Part shown: positions 63,310-64,000 of the stretch, in pieces
How positions within the stretch are numbered: the first letter of the stretch is position 1
Layout of the letters: each line of letters opens with the position of its first letter
Assembly (NCBI GenBank): GCA_024345305.1
Contig: BRON01000001.1
Location: forward strand, 1,488,001-1,552,000
Origin: Mrakia gelida
Lineage: Eukaryota > Basidiomycota > Tremellomycetes > Cystofilobasidiales > Mrakiaceae
Reading direction: 5' to 3'
DNA length: 64,000 nt
Position numbers and translations under genes: made by a program
Notes under the pieces: model-generated
Seen by the model: only the letters and a program-made list of their open reading frames with translations
What the model was told of the DNA's origin: nothing
Databases searched by the model: none

Positions 63310-64000
63310 CTACTGGTTCTCTCGCTTCTCGATCTCGCCGTTCGCCTTAGCGTCGATGTCGCCTCGAGTGAACCCCTTCTCGGCCATGCCCCCAGCGTGG
63401 GTCCTCTGCGAGTGACCAACGATCTTGTTGTCCCAGTTGTCCTGCTCGGCGATGAGAGGCTCGAGGGTGACGGTCTTGTTTCGGAGGATGTATCTGAGCG
63501 AGGGGAAGCGAGCGAGGGAGTGAGAGGTCAGGTTTGGAGTCGAGTCAACCGAGGAGTGATGGAAAGGGAGGAGAGAAGACGAACCGCTTGAACCAGTAAG
63601 GAGTGGCCTCCTTGGTGGTGTATCGGATGTGCTCTCTGGTCTTGATGGAGAAGACCTGTGGGGAGGAAAGGAGGGGAAAAGAGGAGAAGAGTTAGTCGCG
63701 TCGTCCCGAGAGACGGTCGAAGGGAAGAGGAACGAACGGAGTCGAGCTCCTCGAGAGTGAGCTGCTTGGTCTCGGGGACGAAGAGGTAGATAAGGATGAG
63801 AGCGACGACGTTGAGACCGGCGTACTGGAGAAGAAGGAGGGGGGAGAAGAGGTCAGGTCAGCAGTCGAAGGAAGGGAGGGAGACGCGACGAGGACTCACG
63901 AATCCGAAAGCTCCAGTGGGAGTGAGAACTCGAAGCAGTCGAGGGAAGGTGATGGAGAGGATACCGGAGAATCCGAAGCAGATCGCGACGGCCCTGAGAG
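63310..64000 (-). CDS. MFS sugar-porter transporter, C-terminal part only
   Basis: This is the 3' end of a second sugar-porter gene; the start lies beyond the right edge. Visible in order are the last helices (ICFGFSGILSITFPRLLRVL and FGFYAGLNVVALILIYLFVP), the family signature PETKQLTLEELDSVF (near 63750), then YWFKR joined by a short intron (about 63493-63577) to YILRNKTVTLEPL. The hydrophilic tail ends GEIEKRENQ with the stop at 63310. It is only distantly like the sugar porter at 23214-26388 (TLEELDSVFSI against TLEEIAVVFD), so the two belong to different subfamilies. The substrate is unknown. Confidence 0.9.

Overview
This window comes from the nuclear genome of a basidiomycete fungus, most likely a yeast-like Pucciniomycotina lineage such as the Microbotryomycetes. 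That placement is an inference from gene style; no rRNA is present to confirm it. Genes are dense and every one I can model is interrupted by short spliceosomal introns, mostly about 60-110 nt. Donors are GTGAGT-like, the branch site is usually (G)CTGAC, and the acceptor is CAG or TAG after a pyrimidine-rich run. The coding families are typically fungal: PDR transporter, Zn2Cys6 factor, Old Yellow Enzymes, Fus3-type MAPK, Bcs1, ERG3. I see no rRNA, tRNA, CRISPR array, transposase or retroelement.

Layout, left to right. 1-14.2 kb: three minus-strand genes, namely a PDR-type ABC transporter (3' end outside the window), a Zn2Cys6 transcription factor and an Old Yellow Enzyme (OYE-A). 14.2-16.1 kb: a long inter-genic stretch that may hold a decayed gene. 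16.1-26.4 kb: three plus-strand genes, namely an amino-acid permease, a mitochondrial D-lactate dehydrogenase and a sugar-porter MFS protein. 26.7-30.9 kb: a secreted, probably GPI-anchored nitrilase and an F-box protein (minus). 31.8-33.2 kb: a 1-Cys peroxiredoxin (plus). 33.7-40.2 kb: a PLOD-like glycosyltransferase with two membrane segments and a secreted PL4 rhamnogalacturonan lyase (minus). 41.4-53.2 kb: five plus-strand genes, namely an unrecognised multi-pass membrane protein, C-5 sterol desaturase A, OYE-B, a Stn1-like telomere OB-fold protein and a small bZIP factor. 53.6-64 kb: four minus-strand genes, namely Bcs1, C-5 sterol desaturase B, a Fus3/Kss1-type MAP kinase and a sugar-porter MFS protein cut by the right edge.

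Functional themes. There are two azole-relevant elements: a PDR efflux pump next to a Zn2Cys6 regulator, and a duplicated ERG3. A nutrient-uptake and metabolism block (permease, DLD1, sugar porter, nitrilase, rhamnogalacturonan lyase) suits a plant-associated or saprobic yeast. Several housekeeping genes (PRX, BCS1, STN1, MAPK) are interspersed, so this is not a single biosynthetic cluster.

The strongest unexplained pattern is a palindromic octamer, GACGCGTC, scattered through many otherwise unrelated introns and often touching or overlapping the CTGAC branch site. It is rare in exons. The ERG3 pair is also informative: the two copies share intron positions except for one extra intron in copy B.
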